Shown here one piece after another: positions 1 through 8,623 of a stretch of DNA of 64,000 nt. The position numbers and the translations under genes were made by a program. The stretch is taken from NCBI GenBank assembly GCA_963837515.1, contig CAWINT010000013.1:186001-250000 (forward strand), written 5' to 3'. The notes beneath the pieces are model-generated. The model saw nothing but the letters and a program-made list of their open reading frames with translations, had not been told where the DNA came from and did no database searches. The stretch comes from RYN-230 sp963837515 (GTDB lineage Bacteria; Actinomycetota; Actinomycetes; Streptosporangiales; Streptosporangiaceae). Position 1 is the stretch's first letter, and each line of letters begins with the position of its first letter.

Positions 1-1
1 C

Positions 2-259
2 ACCTACTTCCACCGGTCGCTGGGCGTCCCGGCGGCGCTGTCCATCACCGGGGCGCTGATCCTCGTGCTGGCCGCGATCACCGCCCGCCTGATGCGCGCG
101 ACCCGCCCGCCGAAGCCGGCCGAGCCCGCCCCGCGCCAGCCGGGACCGCCGGTGCATCCGCCCGGGACCACGGAGCCGCCCGGGACCACGGAGCCGCCCG
201 GGACCACGGAGCCGCCCGCGGAAACGCCCGCCCGGCGGGACCTGCCCAAGGCCTCGTAG
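2..259 (+). CDS. C-terminal part of a membrane protein (runs in from the left edge)
   Basis: The frame is open from base 2, so the gene begins outside the window. The visible 85 residues start with a hydrophobic stretch (about residues 9-28, rich in L, A, V, I) that reads as a last transmembrane helix, followed by a basic residue cluster (RLMRATR) and a long proline-rich tail on what would be the cytoplasmic side. The tail holds three copies of the six-residue unit PPGTTE encoded by an 18-base tandem repeat at about 160-215. A transporter of the MFS type would fit a terminal helix of this kind, but nothing visible proves a family. It ends convergently against the serine hydrolase remnant. Confidence 0.55.
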   Translation, partial: TYFHRSLGVPAALSITGALILVLAAITARLMRATRPPKPAEPAPRQPGPPVHPPGTTEPPGTTEPPGTTEPPAETPARRDLPKAS

Positions 260-319
260 GCGGCCGCCAGCCACCGGGCTGGCAGCCGCACCCCAGGTCA
301 GGCCCCGCCGCCGGGTGGC

Positions 320-1066
320 TCAGGCGATCGGGTGGAGGAGCCGGGCGTTGACCGGCTCGATGGGGACCAGCCGGTTGGACGTGGCCACGGTGGCCCGGCT
401 GGTGCCCAGGCCGATGATGAGGGACGTGGCGGCGCCGGGGCCGCCCCCGGCGTGCCCGGCGACGTCCTTCGGCCGGTGCAGCAGCCAGCCGAGCCGATCT
501 GCGCTCCGGAGGGATCACGGTCGGCGTGCGGCCGGAGCGCCTCGCGGGCGAGGGCCGCCGGCCGCAGCGACCCCCAGGTGAGGCCGAACCGGGCCGGGTC
601 GGCCGCGGTGGCCCACCGGCCGCCGGCGGCCGGGATGGTGCAGACCTGCGCGGCCACGGCCTCGAAGGTCCCGTCGTCGGCAGCTGGTAGCCGGTGACCG
701 CATCGCTGTCCGGCCAGCTGGCCGGGAAGGATGAGGCGGTCATCCCGAGTGGCCGGAGCCCTAGTGCGGCGGCCGCCTCCTGGCAGGCGGACCCGGTGAC
801 GTCGGCGATGAGCTGCCCGAGCATCGCGTACCCGTTGCTGTAACTGAAGGTGCTGCGCGGGCCGCTGCACGGCATGACCGGGCCGGTGAGCGAGGTCAGC
901 CTGGGGATGCTGGTGCCGAACAGCTGATCCGGGCTGTCCACCCCGGCGGTGTGGCTGAGCAGCTCGCGGATGGTCACCTCGTCGTCAGCAGCCGGACCGT
1001 GCGCACGTGCCCGTTGGCCGGGTCATCCAGCGCGAGGCGGCCGACGGCCGCGAGCCGCAGGACCGC
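320..1066 (-). pseudogene. Serine hydrolase (beta-lactamase class C fold) remnant, N-truncated, three frameshifts
   Basis: Read from 1066 downward the pieces join as AVLRLAAVGRLALDDP, then VTIRELLSHTAGVD, YSNGYAMLGQLI, GTFEAVAAQV and finally a C-terminus ending in RLLHPIA before TGA at 322-320. This is the class C beta-lactamase/esterase fold; YSN is its second active-site motif. The catalytic SxxK motif should lie about ten residues before AVLRL and is missing because homology stops exactly at 1066. Three frame changes interrupt the rest, near 986, 680 and 493; adding a single C or G at each restores the family sequence. The missing SxxK makes it non-functional even if the indels are sequencing errors. 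Family assignment is confident; substrate is unknown. Confidence 0.8.
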
Positions 1067-1507
1067 GTCTTCAACACGATCAACAACCTGACCACGCAGG
1101 ACGCGCAGGTGGCGTGCTTCCAGAACGCGGCCGCCCACCTGGAGCCGGGCGGCTGCTTCGTCATCGAGGTCGGGGTGCCGGAGCTGCGGCGGCTGCCGCC
1201 CGGCCAGGACGTACTGCTGTGGCACGTCAGCCCGGCAGAGTGGGCCTACGACGTGTACGACACCGCCACCCAGGCGATGAGCTCCAACTACGTGACCGTC
1301 ACCGGCGGGCGCGGGGAGTACCGGTCGATCCCGTTCCGCTACGTGTGGCCGGCCGAGCTGGACCTGATGGCCCGGCTGGCCGGGCTGCAGCGGCGCGACC
1401 GCTGGGCCGGGTGGACCCGGGAGCCGTTCACCACCGAGAGCCAGCAGCACGTCTCGATCTGGGCGAAGCCGGCCGCCGGCGGGCGGCCGGGCGGCGGTCA
1501 GCGGTAG
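1067..1507 (+). pseudogene. Class I SAM-dependent methyltransferase, N-terminus missing
   Basis: From base 1067 the frame reads VFNTINNLTTQDAQV, then AAHLEPGGCFVIEVGVPEL and a C-terminal half (FRYVWPAELDLMARLAG, STOP at 1505-1507) typical of actinobacterial class I methyltransferases of about 250 residues. Only the last 146 or so are here. The glycine-rich SAM-binding loop (motif I) and the acidic loop that should precede VFNT are absent; upstream the same frame is antisense to the serine hydrolase. A nominal start at 1007 exists but would encode hydrolase-antisense sequence. The C-terminus overlaps the end of the acyl-CoA synthetase gene by ten bases on the opposite strand. Most likely a dead fragment. 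Confidence 0.75.
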
Positions 1508-3159
1508 GCGTCGGCGTACTGGCGGCGCAGCTTGTACTTGAGCACCTTGCCGCCCACCGTCTCGGGCAGCGCGTCCACGAAGATCACCTGCTTGGGCGTC
1601 TCGAAGCCGGCCAGCCGCCCGCGGCAGAACGCGACCAGCTCGTCCGCGCCCGGTGCGGCCACCGGGTCGGGCACCACGATGGCGGTCACCGCCTCTCCCC
1701 AGTGCTCGTGCGGCAGCCCCACGACCGCCGCCTTGCGCACCCCCGGATGCTGGTGCAGCACGGCTTCCACCCGCAGGCTGGACACGTTCTCCCCGCCCGA
1801 CTTCACGATGTCCTTGTACCGGTCCACCATGATCCGCAGGCCGTGCTCGTCGTAGACGCAGCTGTCCCCGGAGTGGAACCACCCGTACCGGAACGCGTGC
1901 TCGGTGGCCGCCTGGTCGCGGTAGTAGCCGGCGGTGATCGCCGGGGACCGGTACACCGCCTCGCCGGGCTCCCCCGGCCGGTCCGCCAGGATCGTGCCCA
2001 TCTCGTCCATCACGCAGGATTCCAGCAGCGGGTTCGGGATGCCGACGTAGTTGTGCTCCGGTGCGGTGCGGCGGTAGATCTCCGGCCACTTGTCCGGCCA
2101 GAACCGGTGGCAGGAGATCGCCTCGGTCTGGCCGAAAATCTCCACCGCGGTGAAGTCGTCCCCGCACATCCGCTTGAAGCTGGCCAGCACCCCGGGAGGC
2201 AGCGCGGCCCAGCCGTACACCAGCACCTTGAGGGTGCGCGGGTCGTAGGACAGCCGGTCGGCCTGGAGCACCCCGGCGAGCGCGGCGGTCATGGCGGGCG
2301 AGCCGCCCCACAGCGCGGTGACGGCCTCCCGGCTGATGGCCGACGCCATCTGGGCTGGGTCGGGGCGGCGGCCAATCACCAGGGTCCCGCCGGACAGGAA
2401 CGCCGGGAAGGTGAACACCTGGTCGGCCACGTGGTAGATGATCGGCAGGAAGGTAGCCAGCCGCAGGTCGCATTCGAGCCGGATGCCGCGGGTCAGGGTG
2501 AGCGCGAAGCTGTAGGCGGCGAAGTGGCTGGCGTGGTGCGACAGCATGGCCCCCTTGGGCAGCGCCGTGGTGCCCGAGGTGAACAGGATCTGCCAGATGT
2601 CGTCGCCGTGGATCTCCGCGTCCGGCTCGGCGGTGGGCTGCCCCGCCACGAAGTCCGCGAAGGACACGCTGCCGGCCACCGGCTCGCCGCCGATGGGAAT
2701 GGTGACCCCGGGGGCCAGGCCCGCGTCGGCGAACGCCTTCGCCGCCGCGGGCCACGCCTCGGCGTCCACCACCGCGAAGGCCGGCTCGGTCAGCGTGATC
2801 AGGTGGCCGATGACGTCGGCGGCGAGGGACGGGTTGACCGGCACGGCGACCAACCCGGCCTTGGCGATGCCGATCTTGGTCAGGTAGGCCTCCACCGAGT
2901 TCTCGCAGAGCAGCAGCACCCGGTCCCCGGGGTGCAGGCCCTGGCCGAGCAGCCCGGCAGCCACCTGGCAGGCGAGGTCGTCGGCCTGGGCGTAGCTGAG
3001 CCGGGCGTGCTCCGGCGAGGCATAGGCGCCTTCCCAGCCGATGATCGCCTCTTTGCCCGGCACACTCCAGCGCAGCCGCTGCAGGATGTCGCCGACGCTG
3101 ACCCGTTCCCACCGCTGCACCGCGCGGCGATGGTTCAGGCTCGTCACGTCCAGGCTCAT
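1498..3159 (-). CDS. Acyl-CoA synthetase (AMP-forming, FadD/AtuH-like)
   Basis: 553 residues, the usual length for the ANL adenylate-forming superfamily. The phosphate-binding motif is visible as LFTSGTTALPKGAML near residue 190, the adenine-binding region as YGWAALP and FGQTEA, the hinge region as SGDSCVYDEHG and DRYKDIVKSGGENVS, and the C-terminal catalytic lysine in GGKVLKYKLR. It would activate a carboxylic acid to its CoA thioester through an acyl-adenylate. The start is an ATG at 3159. It is transcribed divergently from the carboxylase operon beginning at 3398, and its product would feed that pathway, as AtuH does for citronellate/geranate in Pseudomonas. The chain length or terpenoid nature of the substrate cannot be read from sequence. 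Confidence 0.88.
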   Translation of the reverse strand: MSLDVTSLNHRRAVQRWERVSVGDILQRLRWSVPGKEAIIGWEGAYASPEHARLSYAQADDLACQVAAGLLGQGLHPGDRVLLLCENSVEAYLTKIGIAKAGLVAVPVNPSLAADVIGHLITLTEPAFAVVDAEAWPAAAKAFADAGLAPGVTIPIGGEPVAGSVSFADFVAGQPTAEPDAEIHGDDIWQILFTSGTTALPKGAMLSHHASHFAAYSFALTLTRGIRLECDLRLATFLPIIYHVADQVFTFPAFLSGGTLVIGRRPDPAQMASAISREAVTALWGGSPAMTAALAGVLQADRLSYDPRTLKVLVYGWAALPPGVLASFKRMCGDDFTAVEIFGQTEAISCHRFWPDKWPEIYRRTAPEHNYVGIPNPLLESCVMDEMGTILADRPGEPGEAVYRSPAITAGYYRDQAATEHAFRYGWFHSGDSCVYDEHGLRIMVDRYKDIVKSGGENVSSLRVEAVLHQHPGVRKAAVVGLPHEHWGEAVTAIVVPDPVAAPGADELVAFCRGRLAGFETPKQVIFVDALPETVGGKVLKYKLRRQYADAYR

Positions 3160-3397
3160 AGCGCCCTCGCCTTCGCTGGCCGGCTGTGCATCGCCGTATG
3201 TGAACAGCGGTTAACAGCCGTATGGTAGACAACCACGGGGTAACTGTGAAGAGCATCACACCTGGACGAGATCGGCACAGGAAACTAGCGGTCAGAAGGC
3301 CGCGGCGAAAGTCCGGCCGCTTCCCGTCCTAGTGAATCGGGAGTAACGTCCTGGTCATCTGCGGTGAACCGTCCGGAGCGAACAGGAGGGCGTCGGC
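3160..3397. promoter_or_regulatory. Shared divergent promoter region of the catabolic cluster
   Basis: 238 bases between two divergent starts, clearly less GC-rich than the flanking genes, especially 3190-3300. Both promoters of the acyl-CoA synthetase and of the carboxylase operon must lie here. A strong ribosome site (AGGAGGG, about 3385-3391) precedes the GTG at 3398. The TetR gene at the end of the operon is the natural candidate regulator; I did not find a convincing long palindrome that I would call its operator. Confidence 0.5.
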
Positions 3398-4994
3398 GTG
3401 CCGGTGCTGAAGTCCGCGCTGGAGCGCACCAGCGAGGCTTACCAGCGGAACCGGTCGGTCCAGCTGGCAGCCATCGCCGCGGTCGACGAGCAGCTGGCCA
3501 TCGCCCGGGCGGGCGGTGGCCCGCGCTACGCCGAGCGGCACCGCAGCCGCGGGCGGCTGCTGGTCCGCGACCGGATCGAGCTGCTGCTGGACCGGGACGC
3601 GCCGTTCCTGGAGCTGTCCGCGCTGGCCGCCTGGGGCACCGAGTTCACCGTCGGGGCCAGCGTCGTCACCGGCGTCGGCGTGGTGTCCGGGATCGAGTGC
3701 CTGATCATCGGGCACGATCCGACGGTGCGCGGCGGCGCAATGAACCCCTACTCGCTGCGCAAGTCGCTGCGCGCGCTGGAGATCGCCCGGGTCAACCGGC
3801 TGCCGGTGGTCAACCTGGTCGAGTCGGGCGGCGCCGACCTGCCCACCCAATCCGACCTGTTCGTGCCGGCCGGCCGGATCTTCCACGACCTGACCCAGCT
3901 GTCCGCGCTGGGCATCCCGACCATCGCGCTGGTTTTCGGCAACTCCACGGCCGGCGGCGCGTACGTGCCCGGGATGTGCGACTACGCCGTCCTGGTCGAC
4001 CAGCAGGCCAAGGTGTTCCTGGGCGGCCCGCCGCTGGTGAAGATGGCCACCGGCGAGGAGTCCGGGGACGAGGAGCTCGGCGGCGCGCTGATGCACAGCC
4101 GGGTGTCCGGCCTGTCCGATCACTTCGCCACCGACGAGGTGGACTGCATCAGGATCGGCCGCCAGATCATGACCGAGCTGAACTGGCGCAAAGCCGGCCC
4201 CGGCCGCACCGGCCCGGCGGACGAGCCGCGCTACGACCGGGACGAACTGCTCGGTATCGTCTCGGCCGATTTCCGGGTCCCGTTCGACCCGCGCGAGGTG
4301 CTGGCCCGGGTGGTGGACGGCTCGCGGTTCGGCGAGTACAAGCCGCTCTACGGCACCTCCCTCGTCACCGGCTGGGCCAGCGTGCACGGGTTTCCGGTGG
4401 GGATCCTGGCCAACGAGCGCGGTGTGCTGTTCAGCGAGGAGGCCAGGAAGGCCAGCGAGTTCATCCTGCTGGCCAACCAGACCGACACCCCGCTGGTCTT
4501 CCTGCAGAACACCACCGGCTACATGGTCGGCCAGGCCTACGAGCAGGGCGGCATCATCAAGGACGGGGCCAAGATGATCAACGCGGTGGCCAACAGCACG
4601 GTGCCGCACGTCACCATCAACATGGGCGCCTCGTTCGGCGCGGGCAACTACGGGATGTCCGGCCGGGCCTACGACCCCCGGTTCATGTTCGCCTGGCCCA
4701 ACGCGAAGCTGGCCGTGATGGGTGCCCAGCAGCTCGCCGGGGTGCTGTCCATCGTCGGCCGCCAGGCCGCGCAGGCGGCCGGCCTCGTTCGACGAGACCG
4801 CGGACGACGCGCGGCGCCGCGCCATCGAGGAGCAGATCGAGCGGGAATCACACGCCCTGTTCGTCACCGCCCGGCTGTACGACGACGGGATCATCGACCC
4901 GCGGGACACCCGGACCGTGCTCGGCATCGCCCTGTCCGCGGCGCACTCCGCGCCGGTGCAGGGCCGCCGCGGCTTCGGCGTGTTCCGGATGTGA
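3398..4994 (+). pseudogene. Acyl-CoA carboxylase carboxyltransferase (beta) subunit, one frameshift
   Basis: About 532 residues if the frame is repaired, the normal size of biotin-dependent carboxyltransferases (propionyl-, methylcrotonyl- or geranyl-CoA type). The N-terminal half has RHRSRGRLLVRDRIELLLD and NLVESGGADLPTQ; the C-terminal half has ANERGVLFSEEA, FLQNTTGYMVG and the oxyanion region SFGAGNYGMSGRAYDPRF. NLVESGGADLP and QNTTGYMVG resemble methylcrotonyl/geranyl-CoA carboxylases more than the acetyl/propionyl type. At about 4783, in GGCCGGCC, the frame shifts by +1; the tail continues as SFDETADDARRRAIEEQ and ends in GFGVFRM at 4994. Without repair the ORF reads through into the next gene. 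One extra C, or two missing bases, would explain it. GTG start at 3398. Confidence 0.85.
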
Positions 4995-5005
4995 GGGGCG
5001 AGCAG

Positions 5006-7027
5006 ATGCCGGCCATCAGGAAACTGCTCATCGCCAACCGCGGCGAGATCGCCGCCCGGATCATCCGCACGGCCCGGTCGCTGGACATCGCCACCGTGGC
5101 GGTGTTCTCCGACGCCGACGCGGGCGCGCCGTACCTGCGGGCCGCCGACGAGGCCGTTCCCCTCCCCGGGAACGCGCCCGCGGACACCTACCTGAACGGC
5201 CCGGCCATCATCGCCGCGGCCCAGCGCACCGGGGCGGACGCGGTGCACCCGGGGTACGGGTTCCTGTCCGAGAACGCCGGTTTCGCGACGGCGTGCGCCG
5301 CAGCCGGGCTGATCTTCGTCGGGCCGCCGCCAGACGCCATCGCCGCGATGGGCTCCAAGATCGCGGCCAAGGAACTGATGGCCGCGGCCGGCGTCCCGGT
5401 GCTGCCCAGCGTCACGATCAAGGGCGATGACCCGCCCGGCGCGGAGGAGATCGCCGCAGTCGGGTTCCCCTTGCTGGTCAAGGCGGCGTTCGGTGGTGGC
5501 GGCCGGGGAATGCGGGTGGTCACCCGGGCGGCGGACCTCGACGCCGCGCTGGCCGGCGCCCGGCGGGAAGCGGCGGCGGCCTTCGGCGACGGCACTGTCT
5601 TCTGCGAGCGCTACCTGCCCAGTCCCCGGCACATCGAGGTGCAGATCTTCGGGGACGCCCACGGCGGCGTGGTGCACCTGTTCGAGCGGGAATGCTCGAT
5701 CCAGCGGCGCTACCAGAAGATCATCGAGGAGGCGCCGTCCCCGGCCGTGGACGCGGACCTGCGCCGCGAGCTGGGCGCGGCCGCCGTCGCGGCGGGCAAG
5801 GCCATCGGCTACACCGGCGCGGGGACCGTCGAGTTCGTGCTCGATTCGTCGGGGCGGGGAGGCCCGCCCGAGGCGGGTCCTCCCAGCACCGCACACTTCT
5901 ATTTCCTCGAGGTCAACACCCGGCTGCAGGTCGAGCACCCGGTCACCGAGCTGGTCACCGGGCTGGACCTGGTCGCGCTGCAGCTGCACGTGGCCGAGGG
6001 CCACCCACTGCCGGACGAGGTGCACGCGGCCACCCTGACCGGGCACGCCATCGAGGCCCGGCTGTACGCGGAGGACATCGCCGCGGGCTTCCTGCCGGCC
6101 ACCGGCACCGTGCAGGTCTTCGAGATCCCGGCGCTGCCCGGCCTGCGGGTGGACGCCGGGATCGCCGCGGGCTCCGAGGTGGGGCTGTACTACGACGCGA
6201 TGCTGGCCAAGGTCATCGCGCACGGGCCCAGCCGGGACGCCGCCCGGCGCCGCCTGGCCCGGGCCGTGGCCGGCACCCGGCTGCACGGGGTGACCAGCAA
6301 CCGGGAGCTGCTGGTCGGCATCCTGCGGGAGCCCGAGTTCGCGGCCGGGCGGATCGACACCGGCTACCTGACCCGGCACGACCCGGCGGGCCTGGCCGCC
6401 ACGGCGCGCGACCCGGCCGCTCCCCGGCTGCACGCGCTGGCCGCCGCGCTGGCCGGGCAGGCCGCCCGGCGGGCCGCCGCGCCGGTGCTGCGCACCATCC
6501 CCTCCGGCTGGCGCAACGTGCCCGACAGCCCGCAGCACGTGGCGTTCGACTGCGACGGGACCGAGATCGTGGTGCGGTATCAGTTCCGCGGGGGGGCCGT
6601 TGGGGCGGAAATCGACGGGGCAACGGTGGAGGGCCTGCTGCTCCGCTGCGCCGAACCCGGCCGGGTCGTCGCGGACATCGCCGGGGTCCGCCGCGAGTTC
6701 ACGGTGGCGCAGGCCGGGGTGGACTGGTACGTGGACAGCCCGCTGGGCGCGACCCGGCTCACCGAGCTGGCCCGGTTCCCGGAGCCCGGCGCGCAGGCGG
6801 CGGCCGGGTCGCTGATCGCGCCCATGCCGGGCACCGTCGTTCGGGTGGAGGTGACACCGGGTGCGCGGGTCACCGCGGGCACCCCGGTGGTCGTGCTGGA
6901 GGCGATGAAGATGGAGCACAGCGTGCGGGCGCCGCACGACGGGGTGGTGGCCGGCGTCGCCGTGCACCCCGGCCAGCAGGTGGACCTGGGCACGGTCCTG
7001 GCGGTGGTGGAGGCGGCCGATGAGTGA
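5006..7027 (+). CDS. Acyl-CoA carboxylase alpha subunit (biotin carboxylase + BCCP)
   Basis: 673 residues, ATG at 5006 just 11 bases after the beta-subunit stop. The biotin carboxylase N-domain opens with KLLIANRGEIAARI, the ATP-grasp glycine loop is FGGGGRGMR, and FLEVNTRLQVEHPVTE is the catalytic ATP-grasp signature. After a linker of weaker conservation comes a C-terminal biotinyl domain, with the biotin attachment lysine at residue 635 in EAMKMEH. The protein carboxylates its own biotin with ATP and bicarbonate and passes the carboxyl group to the beta subunit. Domain order and length match MccA/AtuF-like alpha subunits. It overlaps the next gene by eight bases, so the two are translationally coupled. 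Confidence 0.93.
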   Translation: MPAIRKLLIANRGEIAARIIRTARSLDIATVAVFSDADAGAPYLRAADEAVPLPGNAPADTYLNGPAIIAAAQRTGADAVHPGYGFLSENAGFATACAAAGLIFVGPPPDAIAAMGSKIAAKELMAAAGVPVLPSVTIKGDDPPGAEEIAAVGFPLLVKAAFGGGGRGMRVVTRAADLDAALAGARREAAAAFGDGTVFCERYLPSPRHIEVQIFGDAHGGVVHLFERECSIQRRYQKIIEEAPSPAVDADLRRELGAAAVAAGKAIGYTGAGTVEFVLDSSGRGGPPEAGPPSTAHFYFLEVNTRLQVEHPVTELVTGLDLVALQLHVAEGHPLPDEVHAATLTGHAIEARLYAEDIAAGFLPATGTVQVFEIPALPGLRVDAGIAAGSEVGLYYDAMLAKVIAHGPSRDAARRRLARAVAGTRLHGVTSNRELLVGILREPEFAAGRIDTGYLTRHDPAGLAATARDPAAPRLHALAAALAGQAARRAAAPVLRTIPSGWRNVPDSPQHVAFDCDGTEIVVRYQFRGGAVGAEIDGATVEGLLLRCAEPGRVVADIAGVRREFTVAQAGVDWYVDSPLGATRLTELARFPEPGAQAAAGSLIAPMPGTVVRVEVTPGARVTAGTPVVVLEAMKMEHSVRAPHDGVVAGVAVHPGQQVDLGTVLAVVEAADE

Positions 7028-7808
7028 GGCAGTTCTGGCCGGGCCGGCCGGGGTGGTCAGCTACCAGCGGCGCGGCCCGGCCGCGTGGCTGATCATCAAC
7101 CGGCCGGAGGCGCGCAACGCGCTGAACAAGGCGGTCCGTGACGGCCTGTGGGACGGCGTGCGCCGCTTCAACGCCGACGACGAGGCCCGGGTGCTGGTGC
7201 TGACCGGCGCCGGGGACAAGGCGTTCTGCGCCGGCGGCGACCTCAAGGAGATGGCGGCGGACGCGCTGCAGGTGCCGCCGCCGGACTTCCTGCCCCAGTT
7301 CGGCCGGAACATCGACGTGCCCAAGCCCACCATCGCCGCGGTCAACGGGGTGGCCTACGCGGGCGGGTTCGCCCTGGCCATGCAGTGTGACCTGTGCGTG
7401 GCCGCGGAGGACGCCCGGTTCGCGATCACCGAGGTGAAGGTGGGGCGCGGCGCGCCCTGGGCGGCGCCGCTGCCGTGGCTGATCCCGCCGCGGGTCGCGA
7501 TGCAGATCCTGCTCACCGGCGAGCCGGTCAGCGCCGCCCGGGCGCACGAAATCGGGCTGGTCAACCAGGTCGTGCCGGCCGCCGGGCTGCGGGCGGCCGC
7601 GCAGCGGCTGGCCGAGCAGATCGCCGCCAACGCGCCGCTGTCGGTACTGGCCGCCAAGCGGACGGTCCGGCTGGCCGCCGAGCACCCGCTGCACGAGGCG
7701 TTCGACGCGGCCGAGCGGATCTGGGAGCCGGTCTACCGCAGCGAAGACGCCCAGGAAGGCCCGGCCGCGTTCCGCGACCGGCGGCCGCCGGCCTGGAAGG
7801 GACGCTGA
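7020..7808 (+). CDS. Enoyl-CoA hydratase/isomerase (crotonase family, AtuE-like position)
   Basis: 262 residues, standard crotonase length. The two oxyanion-hole loops are clear: AFCAGGDLKEM (about residues 68-78) and VAYAGGFALAMQCD (about 110-123). A candidate catalytic glutamate lies in FAITEVKVG. The C-terminus (AFRDRRPPAWKGR) has the family's usual FxxKRxPxWxG-like ending. In the cluster it would hydrate the double bond of the carboxylated acyl-CoA, as methylglutaconyl-CoA or isohexenylglutaconyl-CoA hydratase does in leucine or terpenoid breakdown. Its ATG overlaps the carboxylase end by eight bases and a gap of only two bases separates it from the next gene. Confidence 0.9.
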   Translation: MSEAVLAGPAGVVSYQRRGPAAWLIINRPEARNALNKAVRDGLWDGVRRFNADDEARVLVLTGAGDKAFCAGGDLKEMAADALQVPPPDFLPQFGRNIDVPKPTIAAVNGVAYAGGFALAMQCDLCVAAEDARFAITEVKVGRGAPWAAPLPWLIPPRVAMQILLTGEPVSAARAHEIGLVNQVVPAAGLRAAAQRLAEQIAANAPLSVLAAKRTVRLAAEHPLHEAFDAAERIWEPVYRSEDAQEGPAAFRDRRPPAWKGR

Positions 7809-7810
7809 GC

Positions 7811-8623
7811 ATGCCCCCCGACCTGGCCGGGCTGCTCGCCGACCTGGCCGCCGAGACCCAGGTGCTGGACGACCTGCTGGCCGGCCTGGACCACACCGGG
7901 TGGCAGCGGCCCACCCCCGCACCGGGCTGGTCCGTCCACGACCAGGTCACCCACCTGGCCTTCTTCGACGAGAGCGCGGCGCTGGCCGCCGCCGACCCGG
8001 ACCTGTTCCGCACCGAGGCGGCCGCGCTGATGGCGCTCGGCGACGGTTTCCCCGACGAGGTCGCCCGGCGGTACCGCGGGCTGAGCGGCGCCGACGCCCT
8101 CGACTGGCTGCGCCGCTCCCGGGCTCAGTACCTGCACGTCTTCCGCGGGCTGGAGCCCCGGCAGCGGACGCCCTGGTTCGGCCCGGACATGAGCGCGGCC
8201 AGTTCGGTGACCGCGCGGTTCATGGAGACCTGGGCGCACGGCCAGGACGTGGCCGACGCGCTGGGGGCGGTCCGCGCGCCCACCGCGCGGCTGCGGCACG
8301 TGGCGCACCTGGGCGTCGCCACCTTCCGCTTCACCTTCCAGCTCAACGGCCTTCCCGTCCCGCTCACTCCGGTCCGGGTCGAGCTGACCGCGCCGGATGA
8401 CGTGGACGTGTGGACCTGGGGCCCGGCCGATGCGGCTGACGTGGTGACCGGCCCGGCGCTGGACTTCTGCCTGGTGGTGACGCAGCGGCGGCACCTGGAT
8501 GACACCGCGTTGCGGGTGGCCGGGCCGGTCGCGGCCCAGTGGATGGGGATCGCGCAGGCGTTCGCCGGGGCGCCCGGCGCGGGGCGCCAGCCCGGGATGG
8601 CGCTGCCTGGGAAGATCCAGTGA
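7811..8623 (+). CDS. TIGR03084-type protein (DinB/mycothiol-dependent isomerase-like fold)
   Basis: 270 residues from ATG 7811, two bases after the hydratase stop; the frame is open further upstream but this start fits the spacing. The N-terminal half (LAAETQVLDDLLAGL, WSVHDQVTHLAFFDE, ETWAHGQDVADAL) has the four-helix DinB/maleylpyruvate-isomerase layout with histidines at the expected metal positions (VHDQVTHLA and TWAHGQD). The C-terminal half is the beta-rich domain of the TIGR03084 family, found only in actinobacterial acyl-CoA catabolic operons of this type. Its reaction is not known. Constant placement between a hydratase and an AtuA-like protein suggests a step in the same pathway, perhaps thiol-dependent. 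GTGA overlap with the next gene. Confidence 0.85.
   Translation: MPPDLAGLLADLAAETQVLDDLLAGLDHTGWQRPTPAPGWSVHDQVTHLAFFDESAALAAADPDLFRTEAAALMALGDGFPDEVARRYRGLSGADALDWLRRSRAQYLHVFRGLEPRQRTPWFGPDMSAASSVTARFMETWAHGQDVADALGAVRAPTARLRHVAHLGVATFRFTFQLNGLPVPLTPVRVELTAPDDVDVWTWGPADAADVVTGPALDFCLVVTQRRHLDDTALRVAGPVAAQWMGIAQAFAGAPGAGRQPGMALPGKIQ

Noticed and set aside
78..977. A long minus-strand frame starting MTIRELLSHTAGVD
   Set aside because: Only its first 70 or so residues match the serine hydrolase; the rest is another frame after a single-base deletion. It is listed as part of the pseudogene instead.
3329..6967. A 1212-residue open frame on the minus strand antisense to the carboxylase genes
   Set aside because: Long antisense frames are usual in GC-rich DNA. 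The sequence is rich in Arg, Gly, Pro, Val and Leu with no domain character, while the plus strand encodes clear enzymes.
3398..7027. A natural carboxyltransferase/biotin carboxylase fusion protein
   Set aside because: The ORF does run through both genes, but the middle 70 residues are out of frame (arginine-rich) and the proper end, GFGVFRM at 4994, exists in the next frame, so it is a frameshift artefact.
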